Assembly: GCA_002698045.1 (NCBI GenBank)
Contig: NZUR01000002.1
Location: 1-8,832 of the forward strand
Source: Thiotrichales bacterium
Lineage (GTDB): Bacteria > Pseudomonadota > Gammaproteobacteria > PS1 > Pseudothioglobaceae
DNA length: 8,832 nt
Direction: 5' to 3'
The notes under the pieces are model-generated. The model searched no databases. It had not been told where the DNA came from and worked only from the letters and a program-made list of their open reading frames with translations. The position numbers and the translations under genes were made by a program. Shown here in pieces: positions 7,541 through 8,832 of this stretch (position 1 is the first letter of the stretch; each line of letters opens with the position of its first letter).

Positions 7541-8455
7541 CTAACTCTGCTTCAGTAAATCTTCTTTAGATACACTCCAAGAGGGGTCGCTATGCTTACC
7601 CCAATAAGCTTTATGCAGCTTCCTTGTTATTTCACCAGGAACTCCCTGCCCTATTAGCTGTCCATTTATTTTTGTAATAGGCATTATTCCTCCAGCAGTT
7701 GAAGTTGCAAAGACTTCATTTGAGCTTTTAAGTTTTTCTAATGATATTGAGCTTAGTTGAAATGGTAAGTTTAATTCTTTAGCTAAATCTAGAACTGTTT
7801 GTCTAGTAATTCCTTCTAAAACGCCCTTATTTGGAGAATTGAGACCTGTTTCATCAACGCAGAAAATATTAAAGCCAGGACCCTCTGAAATATTATTTTC
7901 TTCATCAATAAGTATTACTGTGTCATGACCATAATCGTAAGCTTCATACATTCCACTTACTAAGTCTAACCAATGATAATTTTTAATCCTTGAGTCAATA
8001 GAGTCAGGCGATATTCGCCTTCTATTGCTCACTAAAACATCTAAGCCTTTTTCAAACTCCTCAGGCCTTAAGATCCATCCGAAAGGAACTGCAAATGCAA
8101 TAAAACGGGGCTCAGATTTGCGTGGGTCTCTATCAAAATTAGGAGACACTCCTCTAGTTTGAATCATCTCAACGTAAGCATCATCTAAACCAGAACGATC
8201 AACACAACCAGCAAGTATCTTTTTAAGCTTAACCCTACTAACTGCACATGGCATTCTTAATTTTTCTGCTGATTGAAAAAATCGGTCAATGTGTTTATCT
8301 AGACGAAAAAAACGACCTTTCCAAACATGTACAACATCATAAGTTGCATCAGACCTTAAAAATCCCCAGTCTAGAATTGGTATTCGAGCTTCCGATAGTT
8401 GGATGAATTCTCCATCCATCCAGGCAAATCCCTGAGGGAAAATATCTTCTTCCAA
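7541..8455 (-). CDS. Fold-type-IV PLP aminotransferase, (R)-amine transaminase-like
   Basis: A soluble class IV (BCAT/D-amino-acid transaminase/ADC lyase fold) PLP enzyme of 304 residues. Lys158 in RIKNYHW should carry the PLP Schiff base, Glu191 in ISEGPGFN should bind the pyridine nitrogen, and Arg58 (FRLDKHIDR), GIT (216-218) and Ser252-Thr253 should bind phosphate. Several stretches recall the fungal (R)-selective amine transaminases: ARIPILDWGF (23-32), SDATYDVVHVWKGRFFRLD (35-53), IKN (157-159) and TAGGIMPIT (253-261). From memory these fit that group better than ilvE or dat; the physiological substrate is unknown. The start is TTG at 8453-8455, six bases after the upp stop. The next ATG (residue 13) would cut into conserved sequence. 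With only a weak ribosome binding site, coupling to upp is likely. A branched-chain or D-amino acid transaminase remains possible. Confidence 0.85.
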   Translation of the reverse strand: MEEDIFPQGFAWMDGEFIQLSEARIPILDWGFLRSDATYDVVHVWKGRFFRLDKHIDRFFQSAEKLRMPCAVSRVKLKKILAGCVDRSGLDDAYVEMIQTRGVSPNFDRDPRKSEPRFIAFAVPFGWILRPEEFEKGLDVLVSNRRRISPDSIDSRIKNYHWLDLVSGMYEAYDYGHDTVILIDEENNISEGPGFNIFCVDETGLNSPNKGVLEGITRQTVLDLAKELNLPFQLSSISLEKLKSSNEVFATSTAGGIMPITKINGQLIGQGVPGEITRKLHKAYWGKHSDPSWSVSKEDLLKQS

Positions 8456-8461
8456 GGCTAC

Positions 8462-8832
8462 TTACTTAGTTCCAAAAATCTTATCACCAGCATCTCCCAA
8501 ACCTGGAAGAATATAACCCTGCTCATTTAAACAGTCATCTATAGCAGCAATAAAAAGATCGACATCCGGATGTAGCTTAGTTACTCTTTCTAAACCTTCA
8601 GGAGAAGCAACTAAAAATAAACCAATAATTTTTTTACATCCTTTTTGTTTTAAAAGGTCAATTGTAGCGAGCAACGTTCCTCCGGTTGCCAACATAGGAT
8701 CAATAATTAAGGCAGTCCTTTGGTCGATGTCTGTAATAATTTTGTCGAAGTATGCAACTGGATTTAAAGTTTCTTCATCCCTATAAAGCCCAACAACACT
8801 GACTTTAGCATTAGGTACCAATGTCAATACAC
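8462..8832 (-). CDS. upp: Uracil phosphoribosyltransferase (C-terminal part; 5' end outside window)
   Basis: Upp joins uracil to PRPP to make UMP in pyrimidine salvage. About 123 of the usual roughly 208 residues are visible, and the frame stays open to the window edge, so this is truncation by the window, not decay. The PRPP-binding loop [11 protein letters not shown] and the uracil-binding C-terminus [18 protein letters not shown] are both present, as is the [14 protein letters not shown] segment. A TTG codon at 8825-8827 begins a shorter open reading frame, but conservation continues upstream of it (V-L-T-L-V-P-N-A aligns inside Upp), so it is not the real start. It is the upstream partner of the aminotransferase gene. 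Confidence 0.95.
   Translation of the reverse strand, partial: VLTLVPNAKVSVVGLYRDEETLNPVAYFDKIITDIDQRTALIIDPMLATGGTLLATIDLLKQKGCKKIIGLFLVASPEGLERVTKLHPDVDLFIAAIDDCLNEQGYILPGLGDAGDKIFGTK

Noticed and set aside
8825..8827. TTG as the true start of a short phosphoribosyltransferase
   Set aside because: Upp conservation continues upstream of this codon and the frame is open to the window end, so the gene is simply cut by the boundary.

Overview
This is a low-GC window of tightly packed bacterial housekeeping genes. It most likely comes from a marine gammaproteobacterium. The sequence supports this through a YciI protein very like the enterobacterial one, a trpC–OsmC-family gene pair of the kind I recall from the trp region of pseudomonads, and complete KDO and meso-diaminopimelate genes that imply a Gram-negative envelope. 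The low GC and short intergenic gaps resemble the SUP05/Thioglobus group, but that placement is a guess from style and not the result of a search.

Layout, left to right. Positions 1-4119 (minus strand) hold a branched-chain-amino-acid-type (Liv/HAAT family) ABC importer. Its transcription order is livG, livF, livH, livM, and then the first 20 codons of a signal-peptide gene cut by the window edge, probably the substrate-binding protein. The first four genes overlap or abut; the last sits after a 172-base gap. A good promoter candidate lies at 4177-4205. Positions 4197-6070 (minus strand) hold kdsA, dapB and yciI as a second compact operon, linking KDO synthesis for lipopolysaccharide with diaminopimelate/lysine synthesis. 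Positions 6080-6147 are a short divergent promoter region. Positions 6148-7358 (plus strand) hold trpC, overlapped by four bases by an OsmC-family thiol peroxidase-like gene. Positions 7425-7516 (plus strand) encode tRNA-Ser(GCU). Positions 7541-8832 (minus strand) hold upp (5' end outside the window), followed six bases later by a fold-type-IV PLP aminotransferase that begins with TTG.

Functionally the window combines amino-acid or amide uptake, envelope precursor synthesis, tryptophan synthesis, peroxide detoxification, pyrimidine salvage and a transaminase. I see no mobile element, phage gene, CRISPR array, toxin or defence system, and no broken gene. I did not find a new multi-gene system. 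The observations most worth checking are the aminotransferase, whose motifs resemble (R)-selective amine transaminases more than ordinary BCAT or D-amino-acid transaminases; an enlarged LivM permease with extra segments; a KdsA of the metal-dependent (cysteine) class; and a trpC with no Shine-Dalgarno sequence and an extended -10 very close to its start codon.
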